Shown here: positions 53,579 through 62,417 of the stretch, one piece after another
Position numbering within the stretch: the stretch's first letter is position 1
Layout of the letters: every line of letters starts with the position of its first letter
Source: Novipirellula aureliae
Lineage (GTDB): Bacteria; Planctomycetota; Planctomycetia; Pirellulales; Pirellulaceae
Length of the DNA: 64,000 bases
Direction: 5' to 3'
NCBI RefSeq assembly: GCF_007860185.1
Contig: NZ_SJPY01000007.1
Span: forward strand, 310,001-374,000
Position numbers and translations under genes: made by a program
Notes under the pieces: generated by a model
Told to the model about the DNA's origin: nothing
The model's database searches: none
The model's input: the letters and a program-made list of their open reading frames with translations, nothing else

Positions 53579-53902
53579 TCATTTCAGCAGTGCCCGTTGT
53601 TCGGCCATGTTGCTAGCGAGAACCTTTTCGACGCAGTCGGAGAATCCCGAAAGGCAACAAACGGTTGAGCGATAGAACATCATTTGGCCACGTTTCTCGA
53701 CGCCGATCAAACCAGCGTTCTTCAGGACGGACAAATGCCTCGACACGGTCGACATATCGGAGCCGATCAGTGCAGTCAAATCGCACACGCACCGTTCATC
53801 ATATTGCGTCAGTTCGTCCATGATCCGCAATCGAGCGGGATGGGCGAGCGCTTTGAAGATTTGGGCACGTGCTTCGTATTTGGCAAATTCTTTTTTGTTC
53901 AT
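53579..53902 (-). CDS. arsR: ArsR/SmtB-family repressor, copy 1
   Basis: 107 residues from ATG 53902. The winged helix covers about 17-75. The sensing cysteines C38 and C40 (RCVCDL) are in the ArsR-type helix position, and C82, C83 and C90 (STVCCLSGFSDC) are a second cluster at the end. Recognition helix: STVSRHLSVLKNAGL. It is predicted to release DNA on binding As(III) or Sb(III). It lies between the ABC exporter and permease operons, with operator-like sites on both sides. Confidence 0.9.
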   Translation of the reverse strand: MNKKEFAKYEARAQIFKALAHPARLRIMDELTQYDERCVCDLTALIGSDMSTVSRHLSVLKNAGLIGVEKRGQMMFYRSTVCCLSGFSDCVEKVLASNMAEQRALLK

Positions 53903-53927
53903 GGTCTTCTCTTTATCGTCAATGCGT

Positions 53928-53947
53928 ATTTGGCAGTTTAGCCAAAT
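53928..53947. promoter_or_regulatory. candidate ArsR operator 2 (arsR)
   Basis: ATTTGGC-AGTTTA-GCCAAAT, 26 bases before the arsR ATG. The 38 bases containing it (from CTCTTTATCG) recur at 57243-57280 with one change, so the whole control region was duplicated. Confidence 0.75.
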
Positions 53948-53988
53948 GGGTAACTTTCGCCAAGTGGTCTTTTCAGATTTTTTTTCGG

Positions 53989-54750
53989 TCAAGCAACCTC
54001 GCCGTCGGCTCGCTGAACCAGCCCCTCGACGTGCTTATGAATCGCCCCATCTTCCATCTCGTAAAGTGTATCGAATACTTCTAACGTTCGGTGGTCGTGC
54101 GTGACCACAATCACCCCCGCACCATGCTGGTGAGCAATCCGTCGGAACAGCTCCATCACTTGTCTTCCCAGGCGACTGTCGAGCGCCGCAGTTGGTTCAT
54201 CCGCCAAAATGATGCTCGGCCGATTTGCCAATGCACGCGCAACCGCAACACGTTGTTGTTGTCCCCCGGACAGCATCGAAATTCGATGATCGGCACGGTC
54301 GCCGACGCCAAGTTCTTCCAGTAACTCAATTGCACGTTGACGGGCAACACGCGGACGATCCCCGTTTAGCTCCATTGCAATCTGCACGTTCTCGCGAGCG
54401 TTAAGAAAATCAATCAGGTTCGACTTTTGAAAAACGAACCCAATATGCTTTCGACGAAATGAGCGAACATCCACCTGCGCCTCAGAGCCATCCATGACGA
54501 GCTTTCCACCAATCCAAATCTGGCCCGACGTGGGAGGATTGATGAGTCCGATTGCGGTCAAGAATGTTGACTTTCCGGCTCCACTGGGGCCGAGCAACGC
54601 AACCACCTCGCCATTCCGCACTTTCATAGTGGCATCGTGCATCGCGACGACTTCGGTATTCCCGCTTCCGTAGACTTTCCGCAATCCTCGCGTCTCGATC
54701 GCCAACGGCGTTGAGGGGGCAGGTGCAATGTCTTGTTCCGATTCAACCAT
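53989..54750 (-). CDS. ABC transporter ATPase (DevA/MacB-like)
   Basis: 253 residues. Walker A is GPSGAGKST, signature LSGGQQQRVA, Walker B SIILADEPTAALD, and the switch His follows in VVTHDHR. It has the MacB/LolD-type architecture of a single nucleotide-binding domain. Its start lies four bases past the permease stop. With the permease and the adaptor it forms a tripartite exporter like DevBCA. The substrate is unknown; control by ArsR points to a metalloid-related task. Confidence 0.9.
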   Translation of the reverse strand: MVESEQDIAPAPSTPLAIETRGLRKVYGSGNTEVVAMHDATMKVRNGEVVALLGPSGAGKSTFLTAIGLINPPTSGQIWIGGKLVMDGSEAQVDVRSFRRKHIGFVFQKSNLIDFLNARENVQIAMELNGDRPRVARQRAIELLEELGVGDRADHRISMLSGGQQQRVAVARALANRPSIILADEPTAALDSRLGRQVMELFRRIAHQHGAGVIVVTHDHRTLEVFDTLYEMEDGAIHKHVEGLVQRADGEVA

Positions 54751-54753
54751 GGC

Positions 54754-55968
54754 TTATCCCATCAAGACGTTATTGGGTTCGACCTTCATTGCTTTCCAAA
54801 TGCCCAGCAAACTAGAAAGCAACGAGATCACGAGTACGACAACAGCCAACTGAATCAAATCGGGATTCGATAAAACGACACGCCGAGGAAAGAACGGAAA
54901 CAAGCGACTGCCAACGCTATAGGCAATCACGTAACCTAAACTGCCCATCAATAACGCTTGCTGAAAAATCATCCCAAGAATCACGCGATTGGGCGCTCCG
55001 ATCAATTTCAGCAGCGCGATCGCATGCAGTTTATCGAGAGTCAATGTATAGATAATCAATGCCATAATGATGCCCGCGATGATGGTCAACAAAACTCGGA
55101 ACATTCCCAACTGACGACGTGCCTTGTCGACCATGCCTTGGATCAGCAGTTCTTCTTGCCCTGCAGTGGTGTAGACCGACACATCCTGCCATCCCTCGAT
55201 AACGGATTGCACTTCGGTCGGGTCGGCATAAGGTTTTAACTTGACGATGACAGCACTTAGCATCGGAGCCGCAACCGCTGGCAGTTGAGAGCCTGGCAAT
55301 GCCAGTTGGTCAGTCAATTGAGGCTGCCGCAAGAAAACCTCATTCGTTTCTCCACGATGGTCTCGCGCAGCGCGTTCAAGTCGAATCGCCTCAGGTGGCG
55401 AATCAAACTGAATTGACTGGGAATCGAGAACGGTCGTGAAGGCCATTCCGTCACCACCGGTGCTGACCATCCCCTTGGTAAGTCCAACGATCGTGTACTC
55501 ATCTTTCCCCAACGGAATGACTTCACCGACGTCCAATCCAAGGCTTTTGTCAGCAATCATCTCGAAGTGGTTCTGTTCTAACGGTCTGCCTTCGACCAAT
55601 TTCAACCAGTCGCCGTTGTCGTCTGGCCAACTTAGCCCCAAAATCGACATGCGAAGTAGTTTTTCGTCCCTCCTTCGCTGAATGGTGTGGAATACAAACT
55701 CGCGAGCGGATTCGACACCTGGCACAGCGGCAGCTCGATAAACCAGCGTTGTCGGAACCCGTGAAATCTCAGCAAACGGTCCCCGTGTATCTTGCTGAAC
55801 AATCCATAAATCAGCCCCGATGCTATCGACAAGCAGAGTGGCATCCTCTAGCAATCCACGATAGATGCCGGCCATTCCCATGACGATCATTAGCAACATA
55901 CCGATGCCGAATGTGGTCAGTGAAAAACGTCCAAAATTCTTGTAGATGTCTTTGATTGCGAGGTTCAT
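54754..55968 (-). CDS. ABC transporter permease (DevC/FtsX-like)
   Basis: 404 residues with an N-terminal helix (TTFGIGMLLMIVMGMAGIY), a periplasmic domain of about 230 residues, and three C-terminal helices (IIAGIIMALIIYTLTL, ALLMGSLGYVIAY, LAVVVLVISLLSSLLG). The sequence has no cysteine. The architecture fits the FtsX/MacB superfamily as in DevC. It overlaps the adaptor stop by ATGA. Confidence 0.88.
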   Translation of the reverse strand: MNLAIKDIYKNFGRFSLTTFGIGMLLMIVMGMAGIYRGLLEDATLLVDSIGADLWIVQQDTRGPFAEISRVPTTLVYRAAAVPGVESAREFVFHTIQRRRDEKLLRMSILGLSWPDDNGDWLKLVEGRPLEQNHFEMIADKSLGLDVGEVIPLGKDEYTIVGLTKGMVSTGGDGMAFTTVLDSQSIQFDSPPEAIRLERAARDHRGETNEVFLRQPQLTDQLALPGSQLPAVAAPMLSAVIVKLKPYADPTEVQSVIEGWQDVSVYTTAGQEELLIQGMVDKARRQLGMFRVLLTIIAGIIMALIIYTLTLDKLHAIALLKLIGAPNRVILGMIFQQALLMGSLGYVIAYSVGSRLFPFFPRRVVLSNPDLIQLAVVVLVISLLSSLLGIWKAMKVEPNNVLMG

Positions 55969-57116
55969 TGTGTTACGACCCGTCGCCCTTGGATGCTTGA
56001 TTTGCCCGCCACTGCAGGAGTCACAACTTCATCTCCAACCGCTAACCCCGAAGTGACTTGCACTTTTCCACGCCCCTTCATCCCCAGTTGGATAGGTTGC
56101 CAGCGTGCGTGTTCGTTTTGCAAAGTAAAGACGCCAGGTTTACCATCCTGCAACCGAACAAAATTGGCGGGTAACACGACGGCTTTCTCAGCACGGTCAG
56201 TTTCAATATAAACCTCAGCTCGTTGACCAACGGCCCAATTCTCGGGCATCTCAAGCACACGCACATCCACAGTGAACTGCCGTGTTTCGCGATCCGTTTG
56301 CTTTCCCAATCGGGCCACTTGCCCGGTAAAATCCGCATCGGCGTCGGAACGGAACACGACTCTGGCGGGCTGGTCCGGTTGCAAACCGCTCATCTCTGTC
56401 TCGTCTACCCACGCCGAAATCCAAAGCTCATCGAGCGAAATCAGACTCAGGACAGGCGTGCCGGGAACCACGATCGAACCTGCATCACGCAATCGCTCGA
56501 CAATCAATCCGTCAAAAGGTGCGACAATGCGTGAATCGGTCAAACGAGCCTGATTGTATTTCAAAGACTGCTTTGCCAATTGTACTTGCTGTTTCGCCTC
56601 TTCCAGGCTTGCCTCCGCTTTGGCGATTCCCGACTTGGCGACATCGAACGCTTCACGAGCGACATCAAACTCGGCTTGGCTGGTCGCCCGAGATTTAAGC
56701 AATGACTTTGCGCGTTCAAAGTCGGCATTGGATTGATCAAACACGGACGCGGCTTGCTGATTTTCTGCTACAAATCGTTTCACCGAAGCTTCCGCCGTTG
56801 CAACGGTCGCTTCCGCCATTTTGACTTGCTGTTGCAGGTCCTCGTCATCCAATCGCACCAGCAGTTCTCCCGAGGCAACGGTTTGTCCTTGATCGACGAG
56901 TACCTCCGCAATGCGTCCCGAGATTTTGGGACTGATTGTTGTCTTGACGCGGGCCTCGAGTGTTCCCGTTCCCATGACTTCTTCGACGATGGTGTCTTGC
57001 TCGACGGTGTGGGAGGAAACTGCCACGGGGATTGTTTGGAAGTAGTAAACCGCATAGCCGATCAGCGCAATGACGCCGAGCAGTTTGGCGAGGTTTAGGA
57101 GGCGTTGGGTTCTCAT
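55965..57116 (-). CDS. HlyD/DevB-like periplasmic adaptor of the ABC exporter
   Basis: 383 residues from ATG 57116; a GTG at 57227 would give a longer frame that would begin just downstream of the operator at 57258-57285. One membrane helix (LAKLLGVIALIGYAVYYF) is followed by the lipoyl segment GTGTLEARVKTTISPKISGR, a long helical hairpin and the second lipoyl half (VAPFDGLIVERLRDAGSIV). It couples the inner-membrane ABC to the outer membrane. It is the first gene of the three-gene minus-strand operon. Confidence 0.9.
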   Translation of the reverse strand: MRTQRLLNLAKLLGVIALIGYAVYYFQTIPVAVSSHTVEQDTIVEEVMGTGTLEARVKTTISPKISGRIAEVLVDQGQTVASGELLVRLDDEDLQQQVKMAEATVATAEASVKRFVAENQQAASVFDQSNADFERAKSLLKSRATSQAEFDVAREAFDVAKSGIAKAEASLEEAKQQVQLAKQSLKYNQARLTDSRIVAPFDGLIVERLRDAGSIVVPGTPVLSLISLDELWISAWVDETEMSGLQPDQPARVVFRSDADADFTGQVARLGKQTDRETRQFTVDVRVLEMPENWAVGQRAEVYIETDRAEKAVVLPANFVRLQDGKPGVFTLQNEHARWQPIQLGMKGRGKVQVTSGLAVGDEVVTPAVAGKSSIQGRRVVTQ

Positions 57117-57257
57117 GCGACGTGTGCTCGATATCTTTCGCTGGTTCTTTGAAAGGCAAACTGGATTCAATGGCGTATTCGGCAAATGAAGCAGGCGATG
57201 CCGTAAAGCGTTGTTAGTTGCGACCACCTTCTTGCTGGCTCGCTCTTTATCGGCAAT

Positions 57258-57285
57258 GCGTATTTGGCAGTTTAGCCAAATACGC
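57258..57285. promoter_or_regulatory. candidate ArsR operator 3 (divergent ABC operons)
   Basis: A perfect palindrome of 11-base arms: GCGTATTTGGC-N6-GCCAAATACGC. It lies in the divergent region between the adaptor and the secreted thioredoxin-like gene, so it could control both. It is the strongest of the three TTGGC-N6-GCCAA sites. Confidence 0.8.
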
Positions 57286-57490
57286 AGAAAAGGTCAAGTC
57301 GCTTATTTGCTGGGGATTGCACCCTTTTTCGCTATCCGACGAAAAAACTGCGAATCGACTAAACTGCTATATCTGCCTAGCCGAATATAAGCTAAGCTCG
57401 CACAATGCTTCGCCCATAAGCGAATTTGGCTTTCCCTGCCTCGCTGTCCACTCAGGCGAACATCACCTCACCCTTTAGAAGGAGTTTGAA

Positions 57491-58306
57491 ATGAAATTGA
57501 GTCACTGGCGAATCCAACGCATCGTCATTGCCGCATCCATGGCGGGTGCGTTTTTGTTTGCCCACAGCAGCCCAGGTCACGCCCAGCAGCTGACGGCAAC
57601 CTCGGCGGTTTCCCAAAGTGCAGGGAATGATGCCGTGCAGGAAGCCGCTCGCAATGGAAAGTACCTGTTCGTCTTTTTCTACAAACAGGACGATCAGCAA
57701 ACCCAGTCGATGCAGCGAGTGTTCCAAGATGCCACCGGCAAGATGTCGGACCATGCTGACACGGTCGCGATCCAAATCACAGATCCGCAGAACGCGGCGA
57801 TCGTAAAGGAGTATGGCGTCAGTCGTGCACCAATGCCGTTGGTTTTGGCGATTGCCCCCAACGGTGCGGTGACGAAAGCTCTGCCGGTGAACTTTAACGA
57901 GCAACAGCTACGCGAAGCCGTGGTCAGCACGGGCACTGCGTCGTGCTTGAAGGCGCTCCAGGATCGCAAGGTAGTTCTGCTATGCGTGAAGATGACCGAC
58001 GAACCGAAGGCGTTTCAAGGCGTGCGTGACTTGTCGGTCGATCCCCAATTCGCTGAATCGTCGCAGATCGTCAACGTCAATGCTGCCGATCCGTCCGAAG
58101 CGAACTTCTTGCAATCGTTGAAGGTCGATACAAAAGCCAACAAGGCTGTCACGGTCGTCTTGACTCCGCCAGGTCAACCCGTTGCGACTTTCCAAGAGAA
58201 CGCAACGAAAGATGAAATCGTCCAGCAACTGACGAAGTTAAGTTCCTCGTCCTGTTGCCCTGGCGGAACGTGTGCCCCAGGCCAGCCGTGTGGCCCCGCG
58301 AAATAA
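57491..58306 (+). CDS. secreted thioredoxin-fold protein with Cys-rich tail
   Basis: 271 residues; the signal peptide ends near 31 (HAQQ). Residues 58-160 look like a thioredoxin fold, but the active-site pair is replaced (FFYKQDDQQTQSM at 62-74), so it cannot do thiol exchange there. It has cysteines at 152 and 165 and a tail with CC (255-256), C261 and C267 (SCCPGGTCAPGQPC). Three or more close Cys outside the cytoplasm suit As(III) or soft-metal binding. GAAGGAG precedes the ATG. It leads the operon of the second ABC transporter. Confidence 0.75.
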   Translation: MKLSHWRIQRIVIAASMAGAFLFAHSSPGHAQQLTATSAVSQSAGNDAVQEAARNGKYLFVFFYKQDDQQTQSMQRVFQDATGKMSDHADTVAIQITDPQNAAIVKEYGVSRAPMPLVLAIAPNGAVTKALPVNFNEQQLREAVVSTGTASCLKALQDRKVVLLCVKMTDEPKAFQGVRDLSVDPQFAESSQIVNVNAADPSEANFLQSLKVDTKANKAVTVVLTPPGQPVATFQENATKDEIVQQLTKLSSSSCCPGGTCAPGQPCGPAK

Positions 58307-58325
58307 CGCTAGTTACCTGACTGCC

Positions 58326-58391
58326 GTATCGGTGGCATCCTGCCGCCGTGAGAAAAACGCTACAAAAACGGCGGCAGGATGCCGCTGATAC
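58326..58391. repeat. long hairpin between Cys-rich protein and ABC permease genes
   Basis: Arms of 24 bases, GTATCGGTGGCATCCTGCCG at 58326-58345 extended by CCGT, and the complement at 58368-58391, matching at 22 of 24. The loop of 18 bases includes an A-rich run. It may be an attenuator or partial terminator in the operon, or a repeat like 60411-60484. Confidence 0.7.
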
Positions 58392-58426
58392 TGAAATCAA
58401 ATGGAATTGAAAAAGGAAACCCACCC

Positions 58427-59662
58427 ATGAACCTTAAAACCCTAGTCTGGCGAGAGCTGTTCGAGCGAAAGAGCCAGATGATTACGATCTTCGTCGGTAT
58501 CCTACTGGGAATCACGACGGTGGTTGCGATCAAAAACGTCAGTCACTTCTCAGAGATGGCCGTTGCCCGAGAGCTAGACAGCTTGGGCGCGAACGTGCTT
58601 GTGCTGCCGAAGTCCGTGACGCTTCAGGATTACTATTCAGCGGACATGCACAGCGAGACGATTCCAGAGGAATACGCGCTGCGGTTGACCATGTCCGAAC
58701 TTGAAGGCGTTGACAATCTTTCCCCCAAACTGTGCGTTCCGGTCGATTTGGAAGGCCGCCAGTTTACGCTAACCGGGATTCTGCCCAAAAGCGAATTTCA
58801 GGCCAAGGCGGCGTGGGCTGGGGCGGGGATTTTCTCAAGGCCGATCGGTTGTGGTGCGATTGACCTTGGCACGACACCAGAGGCGGAGGAAATCGACGAC
58901 AGTGAGGACAAGAAGACGTTGGTCCGCAAGCGTGTGATTGACGACTTGGGAACCGATGAAGCACTCGTTGGTGCGGATACGGCCGCGATTCTCGATTTGG
59001 AAGAAGGCCAAACCCTCAAGCTGATGGACAAGGAATTCTCCATCGTCGCTGTGTTACCAGAAACGGGGACGGTTGATGACTCGCGGATCTTTGCTCACTT
59101 GCACACCGTTCAGGAGATGTCCAACAAAGACGCTGTCGTCAGTTGCATCGAGATTGTCGGCTGCTGCAAGGAAATCGCTGCGGGGTTGGTCGAAAACGTC
59201 AACAAGCTGTTGCCCGATGCAAAAGTGGTCACGGTGACTCAGGTCGTCGCCACTCAAGCGAAGGTGAACGGGATGATGGAGAAGCTGTCGCTGATTTTCG
59301 TTCTGATCATCGTCTTTGTCGGTGGAGCGGGGATTGCAAACTATATGCTCGCCAATGTTCATGAGCGTCGCCGCGAGATCGGCACGTTAATGTCCCTTGG
59401 GGCCGAATCAACGTTAATTCTACGCGTCTTTTTGCTTAAGGCGTTTCTACTCGGAATGGCTGGCGGAGTGGGCGGTTTTGTAATCGGCACGGTATTGGCG
59501 ATCACGTTGGGGCCGCGACTCGCTGGCGTTCCTGTTTTTCCGATGCCGGTACTGGCCTTGTGGGCCATTGGCATTTCCGTTGGTATCACTTTGGCTGCTA
59601 GCTTCTTTCCCGCTCGTCGTGCCGCCAAGCTCGACCCAGTCACTTCATTTCAGGAGGTTTGA
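58427..59662 (+). CDS. ABC transporter permease with Cys-rich periplasmic domain (MacB/FtsX type)
   Basis: 411 residues. TM1 is about 18-35 and three helices lie near the C terminus (LSLIFVLIIVFVGGAGIANY, LGMAGGVGGFVIGTVLAITL and ALWAIGISVGITLAAS). The periplasmic domain holds C103, C142, C240, C246 and C247 (VVSCIEIVGCCKEI), five cysteines where the other ABC permease has none. That pattern suggests thiol metal binding. It is encoded between the Cys-rich secreted protein and its ATPase. Confidence 0.85.
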   Translation: MNLKTLVWRELFERKSQMITIFVGILLGITTVVAIKNVSHFSEMAVARELDSLGANVLVLPKSVTLQDYYSADMHSETIPEEYALRLTMSELEGVDNLSPKLCVPVDLEGRQFTLTGILPKSEFQAKAAWAGAGIFSRPIGCGAIDLGTTPEAEEIDDSEDKKTLVRKRVIDDLGTDEALVGADTAAILDLEEGQTLKLMDKEFSIVAVLPETGTVDDSRIFAHLHTVQEMSNKDAVVSCIEIVGCCKEIAAGLVENVNKLLPDAKVVTVTQVVATQAKVNGMMEKLSLIFVLIIVFVGGAGIANYMLANVHERRREIGTLMSLGAESTLILRVFLLKAFLLGMAGGVGGFVIGTVLAITLGPRLAGVPVFPMPVLALWAIGISVGITLAASFFPARRAAKLDPVTSFQEV

Positions 59663-59665
59663 ATC

Positions 59666-60361
59666 ATGTTGTGCATGAAGAATGTAACGAAGACTTACCA
59701 ATTGCGTCGCCAGACGGTTGTCGCATTGGACGACGCAACTTTGGAGATCCCGCAAGGCGATTTCGTTTCCTTGATCGGGCCAAGCGGCAGTGGCAAGAGT
59801 ACTTTGTTGGTGATGCTCGGTGGTATGCTCTCACCAACATCCGGACGAGTGCAACTCAATGGTGAGTCAATGTATGACTTGACTCCGAATGGCCGGGCAC
59901 GGCTTCGTCGGGCGAATGTCGGATTTGTCTTCCAGACGTTCAACCTGATCTCGTACCTAACCGCTCAAGAGAATGTTCAGATCCCATTGTTCTTGTCGGG
60001 ACATAGCGAAAACGATCAGCGTGAACGGGCGGCGATGCTTCTTGAGCGAGTTGGCTTGGGTGACCGGATGGACCACAAGCCATGCGAACTGAGCGTTGGG
60101 CAGCAACAGCGTGTTGCTTTGGCGCGAATGTTAGCCAACGACCCAGCGGTCATCTTGGCTGATGAGCCAACCGGGAATTTGGACCCTGAAACGAGCGACC
60201 AAATCATCGGTTTCTTCGAGGAGTTTAATCAAGAAGGAAAGACGATTGTGATGGTCACACACGACCCCGTTGCTGCGGAGCGAGCGAAGCGTGTTCTGAA
60301 GATACGAAATGGCAAGGTGGTCGATGACCGTGCCTCGGTTCGGGCGTGCGACGCGGCGTAG
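59666..60361 (+). CDS. ABC transporter ATPase (MacB-like), LSVGQ signature
   Basis: 231 residues. Walker A is GPSGSGKST; the signature is LSVGQQQRVALA (Gly to Val in LSGGQ); Walker B is VILADEPTGNLD; the switch is MVTHDP. It begins three bases after the permease stop. With the Cys-rich permease it forms an ABC exporter without an encoded adaptor here, perhaps using the DevB-like one. Confidence 0.9.
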   Translation: MLCMKNVTKTYQLRRQTVVALDDATLEIPQGDFVSLIGPSGSGKSTLLVMLGGMLSPTSGRVQLNGESMYDLTPNGRARLRRANVGFVFQTFNLISYLTAQENVQIPLFLSGHSENDQRERAAMLLERVGLGDRMDHKPCELSVGQQQRVALARMLANDPAVILADEPTGNLDPETSDQIIGFFEEFNQEGKTIVMVTHDPVAAERAKRVLKIRNGKVVDDRASVRACDAA

Positions 60362-60382
60362 CTGAGTGGTGTTCATTGAGTA

Positions 60383-60403
60383 CCGGCGGCATCTCGCCGC
60401 CGG
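60383..60403. terminator. GC-rich hairpin after the second ABC operon
   Basis: CCGGCGGC-ATCTC-GCCGCCGG, 22 bases after the ATPase stop, with no T-run. It may help end the transcript. Confidence 0.4.
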
Positions 60404-60410
60404 AAGCGGA

Positions 60411-60484
60411 GTTGTTTTACGCCAAACCGAAGGCGTAGCGGAATCTCACAAAACGCGGTCGCCTTCGGCTTGGCGTTCAACAAC
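60411..60484. repeat. palindromic repeat, ACGCCAAGCCGAAGGCG family
   Basis: Left arm begins GTTGTTTTACGCCAAACCGA (60411-60430), right arm at 60460-60484, matching at 22 of 25. The sequence on the minus strand, GTTGAACGCCAAGCCGAAGG, is nearly that of 50043-50062, 10 kb away in the same island. Confidence 0.75.
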
Positions 60485-60570
60485 AAGACGAGCTAGCAAA
60501 CTTGGCCATCGCAAAACCTGTCAAATGAAAGCACGAGAAATAATTTGGCTTTCATTCGCGATTTCTGTTG

Positions 60571-60619
60571 TTGACAGTTTTCGATTAGCCCGATATCGTT
60601 TATCGTAGATGAACGATAT
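60571..60619 (+). promoter_or_regulatory. promoter with candidate ArsR operator for the arsR2-acr3-arsD-arsA operon
   Basis: TTGACA at 60571-60576, then 17 bases to a weak -10 TATCGT (60594-60599). Overlapping the -10 is a palindrome ATATCGTT-N11-AACGATAT at 60593-60619. It differs from the TTGGC-N6-GCCAA sites, so the second ArsR likely reads a different operator. Confidence 0.65.
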
Positions 60620-60633
60620 TGGAGTTCGGAAAG

Positions 60634-60957
60634 ATGCAAAAGACGAGCAAGAAACGATGCGATTCAAGCCCGGTGAAGCTGAAAGCAGATCCGACGGCGG
60701 AGGATTTCGCGGCATTGGCTTGGGCGATCGCTCATCCGGCTCGTGTGCAGATCGTGCGGTTACTGATCGGCCGCGAAGCTTGTGTTTGTGGCGAGATCGT
60801 GGACCAATTGCCGCTGGCTCAATCGACCGTCTCACAGCACTTGAAAATCCTCAAAGAGTCGGGCCTGGTCGAGGGGGAAGTCGATGGACCGAAGGTTTGT
60901 TATTGCATCAACCCCGAGCGGCTTGAGCAACTGAAAGCGTTCGTGGCGAAACTGTAG
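60634..60957 (+). CDS. arsR: ArsR/SmtB-family repressor, copy 2
   Basis: 107 residues. The sensing cysteines are C50 and C52 (EACVCGEIV), with C89 and C91 (VCYC) as a second pair. Recognition helix: QSTVSQHLKILKESGL. ATG 60634 has GGAG nine bases upstream. It starts an operon with acr3, arsD and arsA, and its operator overlaps the -10. It resembles the classical arsenite repressor of ars operons. Confidence 0.9.
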   Translation: MQKTSKKRCDSSPVKLKADPTAEDFAALAWAIAHPARVQIVRLLIGREACVCGEIVDQLPLAQSTVSQHLKILKESGLVEGEVDGPKVCYCINPERLEQLKAFVAKL

Positions 60958-60975
60958 CGACGACGGAGACACAAA

Positions 60976-62223
60976 ATGAAAGACACGAAAATGAATCAAC
61001 CCGACACTTGCCCGACTGATGAAAAAGGCATCGGATTCTTTGAACGTTACCTGACCGTTTGGGTCGGGCTGTGCATCGTTGCCGGTATTTTGCTCGGCAA
61101 AATCGCCCCAGGAATCGCTAAGTCACTCGATGGAATGGCGATTTATGTCAATGATGCGCCAGTGATTTCGATTCCGATCGCGATCTGCCTGTTCTTTATG
61201 ATGTATCCGATCATGGTCAAAATTGACTTCGGCGAAGTCGTGAAGGCTGGCAAGGCGATTCGGCCCGTCGGGCTGACCCTGTTTATCAACTGGGCGATCA
61301 AGCCTTTCACCATGTACGCGATCGCCAGTTTCTTTCTTGGCACTCTCTTCCTTGGTTTCATCGGCCCCGACGCAGTCGATTACGTGAAGGCTCCGTTGGG
61401 AAGCAATCTTGAGGTGGGGGCGACTTATGGTGCAGGCGAAGTGGTGCTGGTCGAAGGAGTGAAGATGCTCGAGGTTCCGCTGTGGCGAAGCTACTTGGCT
61501 GGTTGCATTTTGCTCGGCATCGCTCCTTGCACTGCGATGGTCTTGGTATGGGGATTCTTGGCAAAGGGTAACGACGGACACACGCTCGTCATGGTCGCGA
61601 TCAATTCGCTGACGATGCTTGTTCTTTACGGAGTCTTGGGTGGATTCCTACTCGGAGTCGGCCAACTTCCCGTCCCGTGGCAAGCGTTACTGTTGTCGAT
61701 CGGCGTCTACGTGGCACTACCGCTCTTGGCTGGCTACGTTTCTCGCAAATGGCTAATCGCTACCAAGGGTGAGTCTTGGTTCCATGAAAAATTCTTGCAT
61801 TTCCTGACGCCTGTCACGATCACTGCGCTACTGGCGACGCTTGTCCTGTTGTTTTCATTCAAGGGTGAAACCATCGTTGAAAACCCACTGACGATTCTGT
61901 GGATCGCGATTCCGTTGACGATTCAGACGTTGGTGATCTTTGCACTCGGTTATGGAATTAGCAAAGCGATGGGATTCACTTACGAGTCCGCTGCACCGAC
62001 CGCGATGATTGGCGCGTCGAATCACTTTGAAGTGGCGATCGCAACGGCCACGATGTTGTACGGATTGTCATCGGGGGCGGCACTAGCGACTGTCGTCGGC
62101 GTGTTGATCGAAGTGCCATTGATGCTGGGCTTGGTCAAGTTTTGTCTCAAAACGAAAGATTGGTTTCCAGCCGAGTCTTCAGACAATGGCGAGTTGCAAG
62201 AACCTAGTTTGGTGTCCAACTAG
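60976..62223 (+). CDS. acr3: ACR3-family arsenite efflux transporter
   Basis: 415 residues and ten or so helices. The conserved Cys of the family is C185 in [20 protein letters not shown], and the C-terminal half has [14 protein letters not shown]. It extrudes As(OH)3 using the proton gradient. It starts 18 bases after arsR and precedes arsD and arsA, so an ATP-driven mode by ArsA may be possible. Confidence 0.95.
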   Translation: MKDTKMNQPDTCPTDEKGIGFFERYLTVWVGLCIVAGILLGKIAPGIAKSLDGMAIYVNDAPVISIPIAICLFFMMYPIMVKIDFGEVVKAGKAIRPVGLTLFINWAIKPFTMYAIASFFLGTLFLGFIGPDAVDYVKAPLGSNLEVGATYGAGEVVLVEGVKMLEVPLWRSYLAGCILLGIAPCTAMVLVWGFLAKGNDGHTLVMVAINSLTMLVLYGVLGGFLLGVGQLPVPWQALLLSIGVYVALPLLAGYVSRKWLIATKGESWFHEKFLHFLTPVTITALLATLVLLFSFKGETIVENPLTILWIAIPLTIQTLVIFALGYGISKAMGFTYESAAPTAMIGASNHFEVAIATATMLYGLSSGAALATVVGVLIEVPLMLGLVKFCLKTKDWFPAESSDNGELQEPSLVSN

Positions 62224-62417
62224 AATGGTGTCTAATGAATCACGTAGAACACGAAGATTGTTTTGGAAATATTTTCCCTAGACGCATCCGAGCAGGAGAG
62301 CAACAGGGCAAGGTGTTTTCGTTGCGTATCGACGCGCCAGCAGGAATATGGCAAGGATCGCACTCCAAAACGCTGTCTCAGCGAATGATTAGTCCTCTTC
62401 AAAACGGAGAACACGAA

